Shown here piece after piece: positions 1-5,820 of a DNA stretch of 8,361 nucleotides. Origin of the DNA: Thermoplasmata archaeon (lineage in GTDB: Archaea; Thermoplasmatota; DAOVMN01). Under the pieces are notes generated by a model, which ran no database searches, was not told the origin of the DNA, and saw only the letters and a program-made list of their open reading frames with translations. The DNA lies in NCBI GenBank assembly GCA_030630685.1, contig DAOVMN010000077.1:1-8361 (forward strand), written 5' to 3'. The position numbers were made by a program, and so were the translations under genes. Position 1 is the stretch's first letter; the number at the start of each line of letters is the position of its first letter.

Positions 1-2
1 AG

Positions 3-95
3 AAGAAAATCACACCTTTCGGTAACTCAGCAAAGATTGATGCGCCCAAGAAATATCGAGGCTGGCGCGCCTATGTGGTCATTGTAAAAGAGTGA
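3..95 (+). CDS. DUF2080-family transposon-associated protein, C-terminal fragment
   Basis: The frame is open from the window edge and stops at TGA 93-95, giving about 30 residues. It contains KKITPFGNSAKIDAPKKYRG followed by a short hydrophobic strand (WRAYVVIVKE). The pattern 'T.FGNSAKI..PKKY.G...Y' is the typical C-terminal half of the small archaeal DUF2080 proteins, which resemble AbrB/SpoVT swapped-hairpin proteins and are usually encoded beside transposases. The N-terminus lies left of the window. Its presence directly before a truncated host gene suggests that the right end of a second mobile element lies shortly after the stop codon. The family call is from recognition only; its molecular role is not known to me. 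Confidence 0.6.
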   Translation, partial: KKITPFGNSAKIDAPKKYRGWRAYVVIVKE

Positions 96-597
96 ATAGT
101 TTATTTTGTCCCACACCCCCATTGAGGGAAAAAAGCAATATAGAGTTTAATTGGACTGTAGTAAATAATTTAGGCAAAGTAAAACCAAAAAAAGATGGTG
201 GAGCCATTTTCAAAGCGGGATCAAAGGTCGGTGCTACCACACTTGAAGTGGAGGTTAAGGACTTAAAAACAAACAAAATATTGAATGCAAAAATCGAGAT
301 TGCAATTACGCATCCACCATCGCCTAGTGGAAAATTGGCTAGAGTAAAGATTGAACCAATGCGCTGGAAATTACCACTTGGAGAGGAGAGAGAATATAAA
401 GCAATAGCAAAGGATGAAGATAGAAATCCGATAACGAAAGGTGTTACATTTCAATGGAGTATTGTTTATGATGAGTCGTTAGGAGCGAAGTTAAACATTA
501 ATCAGGGTGAATCAGTCATTCTTACACCTGGACGAAGCAAGGGAAGTATAAATCTCCAAGTTACTGCATACCAAAATGGACGAAGTGCAAAAGATTT
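92..597 (+). pseudogene. Ig-like domain protein, 5' piece of an IS-interrupted gene
   Basis: This frame holds two bacterial-Ig-like beta domains. The first is partial, with 'FNWTVVNNLGKV' and 'GAIFKAGSKVGATTLEVEV'; the second starts near 'KLARVKIEPMRWKLPLGE' and has 'GVTFQWSIV' and 'GSINLQVTAYQNGRSAKD'. These hydrophobic alternations and F.W motifs are typical of Big-type folds. A GTG at 92 overlaps the preceding TGA, but this is probably fortuitous. The true gene likely begins further left and was cut by the element carrying the DUF2080 gene, so the junction should lie between about 95 and 125. The frame reads into the insertion sequence at 598 and stops artificially at 641-643. Its continuation is at 1881-2240. 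No signal peptide is visible because the N-terminus is missing. Confidence 0.75.
590..597. repeat. Target-site duplication, left copy
   Basis: AAAGATTT lies immediately before the inverted end GGGACCAGT. The identical octamer lies at 1881-1888, immediately after the other end (ACTGGTCCC). It is codon-aligned with the host gene (AAA GAT TT). Confidence 0.9.
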
Positions 598-621
598 GGG
601 ACCAGTCTATATTTGGGGCAC
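598..621 (+). repeat. Terminal inverted repeat, left end of the IS
   Basis: Matches the reverse complement of 1858-1880 as GGGACCAGT, a diverged spacer, then GGGCAC. It overlaps the TAG stop of the transposase (621-623 on the minus strand). Confidence 0.88.
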
Positions 622-1546
622 TACGAAATTATTTGCCAGATAGTCCTTAACATGATCTCCAAATTGTGATCAACCCAAGATTGACGATTCTTCTTCACTT
701 TCTGACCCACAATCTCCATGAGATTTTCAACATGATTATTGTTGTCAGGAATTCGTATGCCTTTTTTCACCAATTCTGCGAACAGTGTTACTTTATCTTT
801 CGTTCTGAGAATGAACTTCGCAGTTTTACTTTCCTTGTTTTTTGACAATAAATCGTTCGCAATTGAGAATAATTCTTCTTGAGTTTTATTTATTCTCCAT
901 TCAAGTCGAACAAAATCATGGTCCTTTCTGTGCTTTTTCACTGAATTCTTCAAAGTGAAAATTATCCTCTTAATATCTTTTTTAATCCTCGCCCTGTACT
1001 CCTTCGGATAAGATTCTTGCCAAAGATTATAATTGATTGTTTTGATAAAATGATTCGTACATTGTTGAATTCTGTATCCTGCTTTTGTTAGATTAATTTG
1101 TAGATTTGGATCTCCATCACATATAGAATAGACTTCCTCTGAAAGAACATAATTCTCTCGAATATTGGATAGGACTTTTGGCCAGCTATTAACCACCCCT
1201 AAGTGTAAAAGATACTCTTCCCTTTTTTCAAGATTTAACCCTAACACTCCTTTAATACTGGGGCGACCACCCGATCTTCTCCTCGACTTTGTATCATCCA
1301 CAATTATCGCATCAATCTTTTGGTCCCGGTGCCTTGAATAAACTGAGCGTTTAACGGGAAGTGTATCATCTTCGTAAAAAATCCTCTTTAATTTTGAAGA
1401 ACTTACTGTAATTTCTTGCAAAATACCAATCAAAAAAGCTGCTTCTGAAAACGAGACGATGGTACAGAGATATTTCCATGAGGGGTAGTTTACAGAATCA
1501 ACTGAATATCTGTCCCGATTGTGTAAACAAGGCACTATGAGCGTTT
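621..1546 (-). CDS. DDE transposase, catalytic part (downstream frame)
   Basis: This is the catalytic part of the element's transposase, which cuts and rejoins DNA at the inverted ends. Counting from the GTG at 1535 (304 residues), candidate catalytic acids are Asp80/Asp81 in 'AIIVDDTK', Asp140 in 'YSICDGDPN' and Glu270 in 'NNNHVENLM'. That gives a D-60-D-130-E spacing, with basic stretches between and the usual helical C-terminus 'KKNRQSWVDHNLEIMLRTI'. The GTG has no ribosome binding site. The frame is open upstream to the A7 run at 1544-1550 and reads T-L-I-V-P-C-L-H there, so production by -1 frameshifting from the 86-codon upstream frame is more likely than independent initiation. The fused protein would be about 391 residues, a normal length for such enzymes. 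Confidence 0.82.
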
Positions 1547-1795
1547 TTTTCCATCTTTATCTATTGTTCTCTTTGCCTGAAAAGCGAATTCAAAATGAGG
1601 GGTCTTAATGTGTATTTTCTTACTTCCTTTTCGCATTTTCACTTCTTGTGCCATTTCATCCTGCAAACTACATAGATATTTCTTTGCCACTTGGCCATGG
1701 ACATCTTGAGTAAGAATCTCGCGTTCAAGATCTTCAATGCTGTGAACATTTTCATCATCAATGTCAACTTCAACAATTACTTTTCGTTTTGACAT
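1535..1795 (-). CDS. Transposase N-terminal part (upstream frame)
   Basis: The 86-residue frame begins 'MSKRKVIVEVDIDDENVHSI' at ATG 1795-1793 and ends with TAG at 1537-1535, overlapping the catalytic frame. It is rich in charged residues ('EMAQEVKMRKGSKKIHIK') and ends 'FAFQAKRTIDKDGKKRS'. This fits the DNA-binding or dimerisation head of a transposase whose catalytic part follows in the -1 frame. The codons GGA AAA AAA CGC form an A AAA AAA slippery heptamer in the correct phase, so slippage after residue 84 would join this frame to the catalytic one. No good ribosome binding site precedes the ATG. A TATA-like stretch lies about 45 nt upstream inside the element. Confidence 0.75.
   Translation of the reverse strand: MSKRKVIVEVDIDDENVHSIEDLEREILTQDVHGQVAKKYLCSLQDEMAQEVKMRKGSKKIHIKTPHFEFAFQAKRTIDKDGKKRS
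1544..1550 (-). promoter_or_regulatory. A7 slippery run, candidate -1 frameshift site
   Basis: On the minus strand the run is read GGA AAA AAA CGC, so the phase is A_AAA_AAA, a classic slippery heptamer. A -1 slip gives next codons ACG CTC ATA GTG, entering the catalytic frame. A one-base sequencing or genuine inactivating deletion in the homopolymer is the alternative. Confidence 0.6.
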
Positions 1796-1834
1796 GTACT
1801 ACAAAACTGAAGATATCTTTCTTAACTTTGTTTG

Positions 1835-1846
1835 AAATTATATGAG
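1835..1846 (-). promoter_or_regulatory. Transposase TATA-like box
   Basis: The minus strand reads CTCATATAATTTC. A start about 25 nt downstream would leave a leader of roughly 15-20 nt before the ATG at 1795. It lies inside the element, just internal to the right inverted repeat. Confidence 0.45.
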
Positions 1847-1857
1847 ATGACTATTTT

Positions 1858-1880
1858 GTGCCCTAGTAAAAACTGGTCCC
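1858..1880 (-). repeat. Terminal inverted repeat, right end of the IS
   Basis: On the minus strand it begins GGGACCAGT and ends GGGCAC, mirroring 598-621. It is followed directly by the second AAAGATTT copy. Confidence 0.88.
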
Positions 1881-1888
1881 AAAGATTT
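1881..1888. repeat. Target-site duplication, right copy
   Basis: AAAGATTT, identical to 590-597. The host frame resumes here as AAA GAT TTT CTA TGG. Confidence 0.9.
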
Positions 1889-2240
1889 TCTATGGATTAC
1901 CGTTGTTGAAAAAAAGAAAACAGATGGTAAAAAAGGAAAACCAAAAGATTTAGCTATTCCCATTTTAGATTGGTACACTGCACCTAATGAGATCCCCCTT
2001 AGGCACTCCTACCTAACTGAAGACGGGACTAAATTGTATGTTAATGAAGGACATCATGACTGGAAGAACGCGGTGGACATAGAGAAAAAGTCGACACAAA
2101 GGGAGAAGCAACGGCAACGTTATATTGCAAATCTTTACGCAAAAGAGTTAGCCCAAAAAGAATGTGATACAACAGGCTCAATTGATATAGGCGAAAAGAT
2201 GTTGGATGTAATTTCTAAAATTGATAGATTCTGGTATTGA
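1881..2240 (+). pseudogene. 3' piece of the IS-interrupted gene (HATPase/Hsp90-like tail)
   Basis: When the element and one duplication copy are removed, the left piece (..NGRSAKD) continues in frame as 'FLWITVVEKKKTDGKKGKPK', completing the last beta strand of the second Ig-like domain. The frame then runs through a Lys-rich linker, 'AIPILDWYTAPNEIPLRHSY', 'GTKLYVNEGHHDWKNA' and a basic helix 'REKQRQRYIANLYAKELA', to TGA 2238-2240. The order Ig-like domain, 'P.....RHSY', '..VN.GH.D...A', 'RY...L.AKE' resembles the C-terminal tail of a family of large Hsp90-like (HATPase) proteins. That assignment is from memory, and the ATPase domain would lie outside the window. An ATG at 2034 is an internal methionine, probably not a genuine start. 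Confidence 0.7.
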
Positions 2241-2267
2241 GAGCTCACAATATTTTCAAATGCGCCC

Positions 2268-2960
2268 TCACGTATACCTTCCCCTCTTCGAGATCTCCTC
2301 CGCCCTTTTGATAACCTCCCCACCCCCCTCCGGATTCCCGGAAAGATAGCCCTCAAAAAACTCATCGAGCAAAGGCATCAATGCGGAATGCGTGCTCTCG
2401 AACGCCTCGGCAAACACATGAAGGTCCACCCCTTTGTTCTCCACCTCGGCTGTTTTCTCTGCAAGACCAAAATCAATGAACCAGAGTTCATTCCCGTTTA
2501 CCAGGATATTGGAGGTGGTGAGGTCCCCGTGGACGATGTTGTTGGCGTGAAGGATCCCGATGAGCCTCCCTGCTTCCCGGACCAGGTATCGGTCCCTCTT
2601 TTCCTCTTTTTCAGCGGCTTCTTCATCCCCTAAAATCCCCTTGAAGGATGGGTAAGGGAGGTATTCCATTACGAGTAGGCAGTTGGTGAGATCGAGGTCC
2701 AGAAGACAGGGAGTGTTCACACCCGACCCCCGCGCCTCTAAGAGAAGCCCGGCCTCGGTGCGCACCCTCCTTTTTCGGAGTGAGGTATCCAATTCCTTCA
2801 CCCGGTAGCCCCTTGGGTATCGATCCTTGATAATCGCATCGAATCCCAGGAAGCGTCCATGGAATATTCGTGCCTCGGCACCGGTTTTGATGTGCTTCCC
2901 TTTATGAAGAACCAAGCCTTCGAGTTCCCTCCATTCCCTTTCAAGATCCAACTCGACCAC
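2268..2960 (-). CDS. bud32: Bud32, KEOPS-complex atypical kinase/ATPase
   Basis: Bud32 is the small RIO-like kinase of the KEOPS complex. It supports Kae1 in making the threonylcarbamoyl-adenosine (t6A37) modification of ANN-decoding tRNAs in the cytoplasm. In the 230 residues, 'TGAEARIF' (26-33) is the short glycine loop, Lys45 in 'AIIKDRYPRGYR' is the ATP-binding lysine, and 'HGDLTTSN' (144-151) and 'DFG' (163-165) are the catalytic and metal-binding motifs. The protein ends in the family's typical basic tail 'SKRGRYT'. An acidic insert (about 111-123) and a 20-residue N-terminal extension are slightly unusual. The start is GTG immediately after the btpA TAG with no spacer, so translation is probably coupled. 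Kae1 is not adjacent, so this is the unfused form. Confidence 0.93.
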   Translation of the reverse strand: MVELDLEREWRELEGLVLHKGKHIKTGAEARIFHGRFLGFDAIIKDRYPRGYRVKELDTSLRKRRVRTEAGLLLEARGSGVNTPCLLDLDLTNCLLVMEYLPYPSFKGILGDEEAAEKEEKRDRYLVREAGRLIGILHANNIVHGDLTTSNILVNGNELWFIDFGLAEKTAEVENKGVDLHVFAEAFESTHSALMPLLDEFFEGYLSGNPEGGGEVIKRAEEISKRGRYT

Positions 2961-3767
2961 CTATTCAAGCGCGTTTTTTATTTCCCTTATCCTCTCCGGA
3001 ACGAGCTCATACCACCCTTTCTTGGGATCGAATCTCTCGAAATAGGTTCCTACGATAAAGCCGTCGAAATATCGATTGAGATAGATGATATTATTCGGCC
3101 GTATCCCGCTCCCCACTATTACCTTTGCCTTGGGGCGGTGCTCCTTCATGGACATGACCATGGCCACCAATGGCTCCGAAGGGGGTAAGCCGGTCCTCTT
3201 GCCCGTCACAATAATGGCATTCGCACCTCCCCTATCCAGGGTATCGATGGCCACCTCCTCGAAGCGCTTCATTGGTACAAGGGAGTGTGCATGTTTTACC
3301 AGCACATCGGCAAAGATTTTTGTATCCTTACCGAGTCGATCCCTGTATCTGATGACCTCATGGGCTCTGCCGCTAACGATCCCCTCATTCGAGATCATAA
3401 TCCCGGCAAGGACATTGCATCGAATAAAAGAGGCCCCGGTAATCCCGGCCACTCCAATGGCCTGGCTGCATGCGTTTCTAAGGATATTGACGCCCACTGG
3501 TATCGATACCTCTTTGACCACCTCATGCACCACAATGCTCATGGTCGTCAGCGTGTGTGGGGGCACTTCATCCGGATAGAAAGGGATGTCGTTATAGTTT
3601 TCCACTAATATCCCATCCGCACCGTTTTCCACCAGGATTTTTGCATCCCCAACCGCCTTGTCTATTATGGTGTTCACATCCCATTTTCCCCTGTTCTCCG
3701 GGGAAAGAGGGGTTGGGAGTATATGCACCATTCCGATCATTGGTTTTTCCACTTTGAAGGGTTCCAT
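2961..3767 (-). CDS. BtpA/SgcQ-family TIM-barrel protein
   Basis: This is a member of the BtpA family, named after a cyanobacterial protein needed for photosystem I accumulation and related to E. coli SgcQ; the archaeal role is unknown. The 268 residues match the usual family length. Recognisable parts are the start 'KPMIGMVHILPTPLSP', 'NGADGILVENYNDIPFYPDE', 'PVGVNILRN', 'GASFIRCNVLAG', 'IFADVLVKHAHSL' and the phosphate-loop-like 'KVIVGSGIRPNNI' and 'FDGFIVGTYF' of a beta/alpha barrel. I chose the ATG at 3767-3765 because GAGG lies 7 nt upstream; a TTG at 3791 in the same frame has no such support. It is first in a two-gene minus-strand unit with bud32, suggesting co-expression. Confidence 0.88.
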   Translation of the reverse strand: MEPFKVEKPMIGMVHILPTPLSPENRGKWDVNTIIDKAVGDAKILVENGADGILVENYNDIPFYPDEVPPHTLTTMSIVVHEVVKEVSIPVGVNILRNACSQAIGVAGITGASFIRCNVLAGIMISNEGIVSGRAHEVIRYRDRLGKDTKIFADVLVKHAHSLVPMKRFEEVAIDTLDRGGANAIIVTGKRTGLPPSEPLVAMVMSMKEHRPKAKVIVGSGIRPNNIIYLNRYFDGFIVGTYFERFDPKKGWYELVPERIREIKNALE

Positions 3768-3829
3768 CTTCTCGCCTCGTAGGATCTTCAAGCATTCAAA
3801 GCCTGAGATTTTTATGGCTGTTTTTCCCT

Positions 3830-3843
3830 GGGATATAAGAAAT
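3830..3843 (-). promoter_or_regulatory. btpA-bud32 promoter (TATA box)
   Basis: The minus strand reads AATTTCTTATATCCC. Transcription starting about 25 nt downstream would leave a leader of roughly 40 nt before the ATG at 3767. This overlaps the stop codon of the 51-codon frame upstream. Confidence 0.4.
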
Positions 3844-3998
3844 TACCGGTCAGCGGATTTAAGTTCCCGTTCCAAGGAATCCATGTGCTGGAGGTTCACC
3901 AGTTTTCCCAGGGTACGGAAGCATTTATTAGAAGAATGCAACCTGAAAGCTTGCCTGGTATGTTTTTCAGGTCGTTGCCAAGAAGGATCGATCGACAT
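3843..3998 (-). CDS. Possible 51-residue small protein
   Basis: A complete minus-strand frame runs from ATG 3998-3996 to TAA 3845-3843. It begins 'MSIDPSWQRPEKHTRQAFRL' and ends 'LGKLVNLQHMDSLERELKSA' plus DR. The C-terminal half looks like a charged amphipathic helix; the N-terminal half looks ordinary. It lies just upstream of btpA in the same direction, with 75 nt between its stop and the btpA ATG, and occupies most of the btpA-tsr3 intergenic space. There is no strong ribosome binding site (AACAGG lies 4-5 nt before the ATG). I do not recognise a family. It may be a real short gene, or an accidental frame in the tsr3 leader region. Confidence 0.3.
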   Translation of the reverse strand: MSIDPSWQRPEKHTRQAFRLHSSNKCFRTLGKLVNLQHMDSLERELKSADR

Positions 3999-4066
3999 GA
4001 AACCTGTTGAAAATGGAATTATGGAATACGAACGAAAAATGTCAGGGCCCTACACATGGTGGTATC

Positions 4067-4594
4067 GTGATCCAGCTTAAGATCTATCACGCCAACCAGG
4101 ACGACCCCAAGAAATGCTCTGCCCGCAAATTAGCAAGGATGGGGCTGGCAACCCTGCATACCGATCCGGGAAGGATCAGAAAAGGCATACTTCTTGACCC
4201 GTACGCAGAGGTGGCACTTTCTCCCTGGGACCGTCCCCAGGCGGTAAGATTGGGTCTCGTAGCTCTGGACTGCTCGTGGAAGAAGGCTGAGGAGACCTTC
4301 CGTGTTATGAGAGGCAGATTAATTCCTCGGGCATTACCTTTCCTTTTAGCGGCAAATCCGGGAAACTACGGCAAAGCGTACAGGCTCTCCACACTCGAGG
4401 CCTTTGCTGCCGCCCTTTACATTTTAGGGGAGAAAGAACAGGCCCTCAAGATATTGAGGATCTACACCTGGGGTGGACAGTTCTACAATCTGAACAAAGA
4501 CCCTCTCGAGGAGTACGCCTCCGCCCGAACAAGCTCAGAGGTGGTGGAAAAGCAATACCTTTTTGTGGATAAGGAAGATTGTGTGGGTGAATAA
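4067..4594 (+). CDS. tsr3: Tsr3, rRNA aminocarboxypropyltransferase (DUF367)
   Basis: Tsr3 transfers the 3-amino-3-carboxypropyl group from S-adenosylmethionine to a uridine-derived base in helix 31 of the small-subunit rRNA. It is a late cytoplasmic maturation step with a SPOUT-like fold. From the GTG at 4067 the protein has 175 residues, the usual archaeal length. Family signatures are 'KIYHANQDDPKKCSARKL' (5-22), 'LLDPYAEVALSPWD' (42-55), 'LDCSWKKAEE' (67-76), 'RALPFLLAANPGNYG' (88-102) and 'LSTLEAFAAALYILG' (107-121). GGTGG lies 4 nt before the GTG. An ATG at 4007 in the same frame adds 20 residues unlike the family and was rejected. The gene diverges from btpA and ends 5 bp from the converging next gene. 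Confidence 0.94.
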   Translation: MIQLKIYHANQDDPKKCSARKLARMGLATLHTDPGRIRKGILLDPYAEVALSPWDRPQAVRLGLVALDCSWKKAEETFRVMRGRLIPRALPFLLAANPGNYGKAYRLSTLEAFAAALYILGEKEQALKILRIYTWGGQFYNLNKDPLEEYASARTSSEVVEKQYLFVDKEDCVGE

Positions 4595-4599
4595 ATCCC

Positions 4600-5475
4600 T
4601 TACCCAAATCTCTCGTCCAGCTTCTCAATCAGGGAATCCCACATCTCCTGGCAGACAAGGGAATCGGTAAGCTCCTCATCGATCTCCTGGCTGAGCATCG
4701 GTATCTCCTCCATGCTCAGGAACTCCATCGAGGGATAGAGGCTTACATTCACCTCCATCCTGTGGTCCACGCCAAGCTCCGGTTTGATGATGGTTATTCT
4801 CACCCCGACGCTCTGCGCCTTTCCAAGATATCTTGAGAACCCGATGCTCGTGACCTGTTCCTTGGCCAAACGGAAAAAGGACTTGTTCCTGGCCTTGATC
4901 TCCACCACGGTGTTATATTCCGAGTGGTTTTTCTTGATGCCAGCAAAATCATGCTTCTTCAGGATATCTACGATCTCCTCCTCCACCTTCTCGCGCGGGT
5001 ATTCGTGAGAATCCCTGAGCAGATACGTCTTCTTCATGGGAAGGGTCCTGAAGTTCTCCGTGGATCCGGGCAGGGTCTCCATGATTGTCTCGCAGAGGTC
5101 CTCCAAGATTCTCTCGCAGAGCATCTCATCGGTCTTTCGCTCTTCTTCCGATTCTGTAATGTTAGGGATCTCCGGGAGATGATAGAATTCCATGATTGGA
5201 TACACCGAGAAAAAGAGAAAGGCTTTCTTCTCCTCTCCCTGCATGGCTATCGCATGGACTCCTGCTCTTTGCGCCTCTATGTCCTCATCGTGCCCTAACT
5301 TTAACACATACTTGAGCATGGCGAATCTGGATTTGTTGACCGCCTTGAGGTGGAGCGTACCGGCTTTATCTGTTCCCGGCCCCTCGACAAGGAATCCTTT
5401 CTCTTCAAGGATGGTCTTGAGTGCTTCGATGGTATTTTCTGCATCTGTCTGTACGGTAAACGCTGCGTTGAACAT
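4600..5475 (-). CDS. Uncharacterised protein with two tandem copies of one domain
   Basis: I do not recognise the family. The 291 residues consist of two homologous halves, about 1-135 and 147-291. Matching landmarks are 'LKAVNKSRF' (43-51) with 'IKARNKSFF' (193-201), 'QRAGVHAIAM' with 'QSVGVRITII', 'SVYPIMEFYHLPEIPNIT' (90-107) with 'SLYPSMEFLSMEEIPMLS' (245-262), and the closing helices 'DEMLCERILEDLCETI' with 'DSLVCQEMWDSLIEKL'. Each half reads as helix-strand-helix-strand-strand-helix. It has no signal peptide or membrane segment, so it is cytoplasmic. I chose ATG 5475-5473 because GGAGAGG lies 5 nt upstream and the TATA box at about 5522 would exclude the longer start at 5538. The role is unknown; a duplicated small ligand- or nucleic-acid-binding fold is only a guess. 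Confidence 0.88.
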   Translation of the reverse strand: MFNAAFTVQTDAENTIEALKTILEEKGFLVEGPGTDKAGTLHLKAVNKSRFAMLKYVLKLGHDEDIEAQRAGVHAIAMQGEEKKAFLFFSVYPIMEFYHLPEIPNITESEEERKTDEMLCERILEDLCETIMETLPGSTENFRTLPMKKTYLLRDSHEYPREKVEEEIVDILKKHDFAGIKKNHSEYNTVVEIKARNKSFFRLAKEQVTSIGFSRYLGKAQSVGVRITIIKPELGVDHRMEVNVSLYPSMEFLSMEEIPMLSQEIDEELTDSLVCQEMWDSLIEKLDERFG

Positions 5476-5514
5476 GAGAACCTCTCCATGATACAACCCG
5501 CTTAGCTTGGACCT

Positions 5515-5530
5515 GATTATTAAAAGTTTC
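5515..5530 (-). promoter_or_regulatory. TATA box of the duplicated-domain gene
   Basis: The minus strand reads AAACTTTTAATAATC. A start about 25 nt downstream would fall near 5495, giving a leader of about 20 nt ahead of the ATG at 5475. Repeat copy A begins about 30 nt further upstream. Confidence 0.5.
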
Positions 5531-5552
5531 TTACTCAACAGCTAATCAAACG

Positions 5553-5585
5553 GAACTATGTTACAGGTTAGCGAATAAGGAACTG
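5553..5585 (+). repeat. Dispersed ~30-bp repeat, copy A
   Basis: Begins GGAACTATGTTACAGGTTAG and continues CGAATAAGGAAC. Copy B (5789-5820) is inverted and copy C (8223-8250) is direct. The shared pattern is GG.AC.ATGT......TAG.GAATA..A. Confidence 0.65.
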
Positions 5586-5649
5586 AAATTTTGCGTTTGC
5601 GGCCAGACTTGGGAACACGGATGCCGAGTGAAAACTTGTTTTCGCTCCG

Positions 5650-5671
5650 ATTGACCCCGCAGGGGTCGATA
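5650..5671. repeat. Small GC hairpin
   Basis: GACCCC at 5653-5658, loop GCA, GGGGTC at 5662-5667: a perfect 6-bp stem extended by weaker pairs to about 5650-5670. It lies between copies A and B of the dispersed repeat, with no gene attached. Confidence 0.6.
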
Positions 5672-5745
5672 AGGCGGATCACACGGATAAACACGGATCA
5701 ATGAAAAATCCGCGGGAATCCGCCAAATCTGCGTCATCCGCGTTA
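5671..5745. repeat. CGGAT/ATCCG repeat cluster
   Basis: Three CGGAT units (5675, 5684 and 5694, spaced 9-10 nt) are followed by ATCCG units at 5708, 5718 and 5736, plus a near match ATCTGCG at 5727. The halves are mutually complementary, so the segment can fold as one imperfect long hairpin. Similar 'CACGGAT..ACACGGAT' and 'AATCCGCG' sequences are familiar as dispersed intergenic repeats in many prokaryotes; that parallel is from memory. Confidence 0.7.
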
Positions 5746-5788
5746 TCAACCTGTAGTTGACTCCGCACTCTGCACTTCGTGCATCGTG

Positions 5789-5820
5789 CGTTCCTATTCG
5801 CTACCTTACAACATTGTCCC
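5789..5820 (-). repeat. Dispersed ~30-bp repeat, copy B (inverted)
   Basis: The minus strand begins GGGACAATGTTGTAAGGTAG and continues CGAATAGGAACG, matching copy A at most positions. A and B face each other across about 270 bp, so they could be the ends of a small non-autonomous element. The TAG in B is the stop of the minus-strand frame at 5801-6028. Confidence 0.6.

Larger units (their letters stand above)
598..1880 (-). mobile_element. 1283-bp insertion sequence, ISH6-like by end and duplication type
   Basis: The boundaries are defined directly by the sequence. The left end (598-621) starts GGGACCAGT and ends GGGCAC. The right end (1858-1880), read on the minus strand, also starts GGGACCAGT and ends GGGCAC, with an 8-9 nt diverged spacer between. 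The element is flanked by an exact 8-bp direct repeat, AAAGATTT, at 590-597 and 1881-1888. It encodes one DDE transposase in two overlapping frames on the minus strand. Ends beginning GG, an 8-bp duplication and a transposase of about 390 residues fit my recollection of the archaeal ISH6 group. The family name is therefore an inference, whereas the element borders are secure. Confidence 0.9.

Noticed and set aside
2034..2240. Independent 68-residue gene starting at ATG 2034
   Set aside because: The frame is open upstream to the IS border and joins the left host piece exactly, so it is the 3' end of the interrupted gene.
2135..2633. Short frames overlapping the end of the split gene and bud32
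   Set aside because: Arg/Gly-rich or low-complexity translations overlapping a confirmed kinase or the host-gene tail.
3085..3608. Plus-strand frames opposite btpA
   Set aside because: Antisense to a gene with clear TIM-barrel motifs; the translations show no recognisable features.
4784..5491. Several frames opposite the duplicated-domain gene
   Set aside because: The minus-strand reading shows internal homology between its halves, which antisense frames cannot explain; the others are shadows.
5671..5745. CRISPR array
   Set aside because: Units are only 5 bp, spacers are irregular and the second half is inverted; no cas genes are present.
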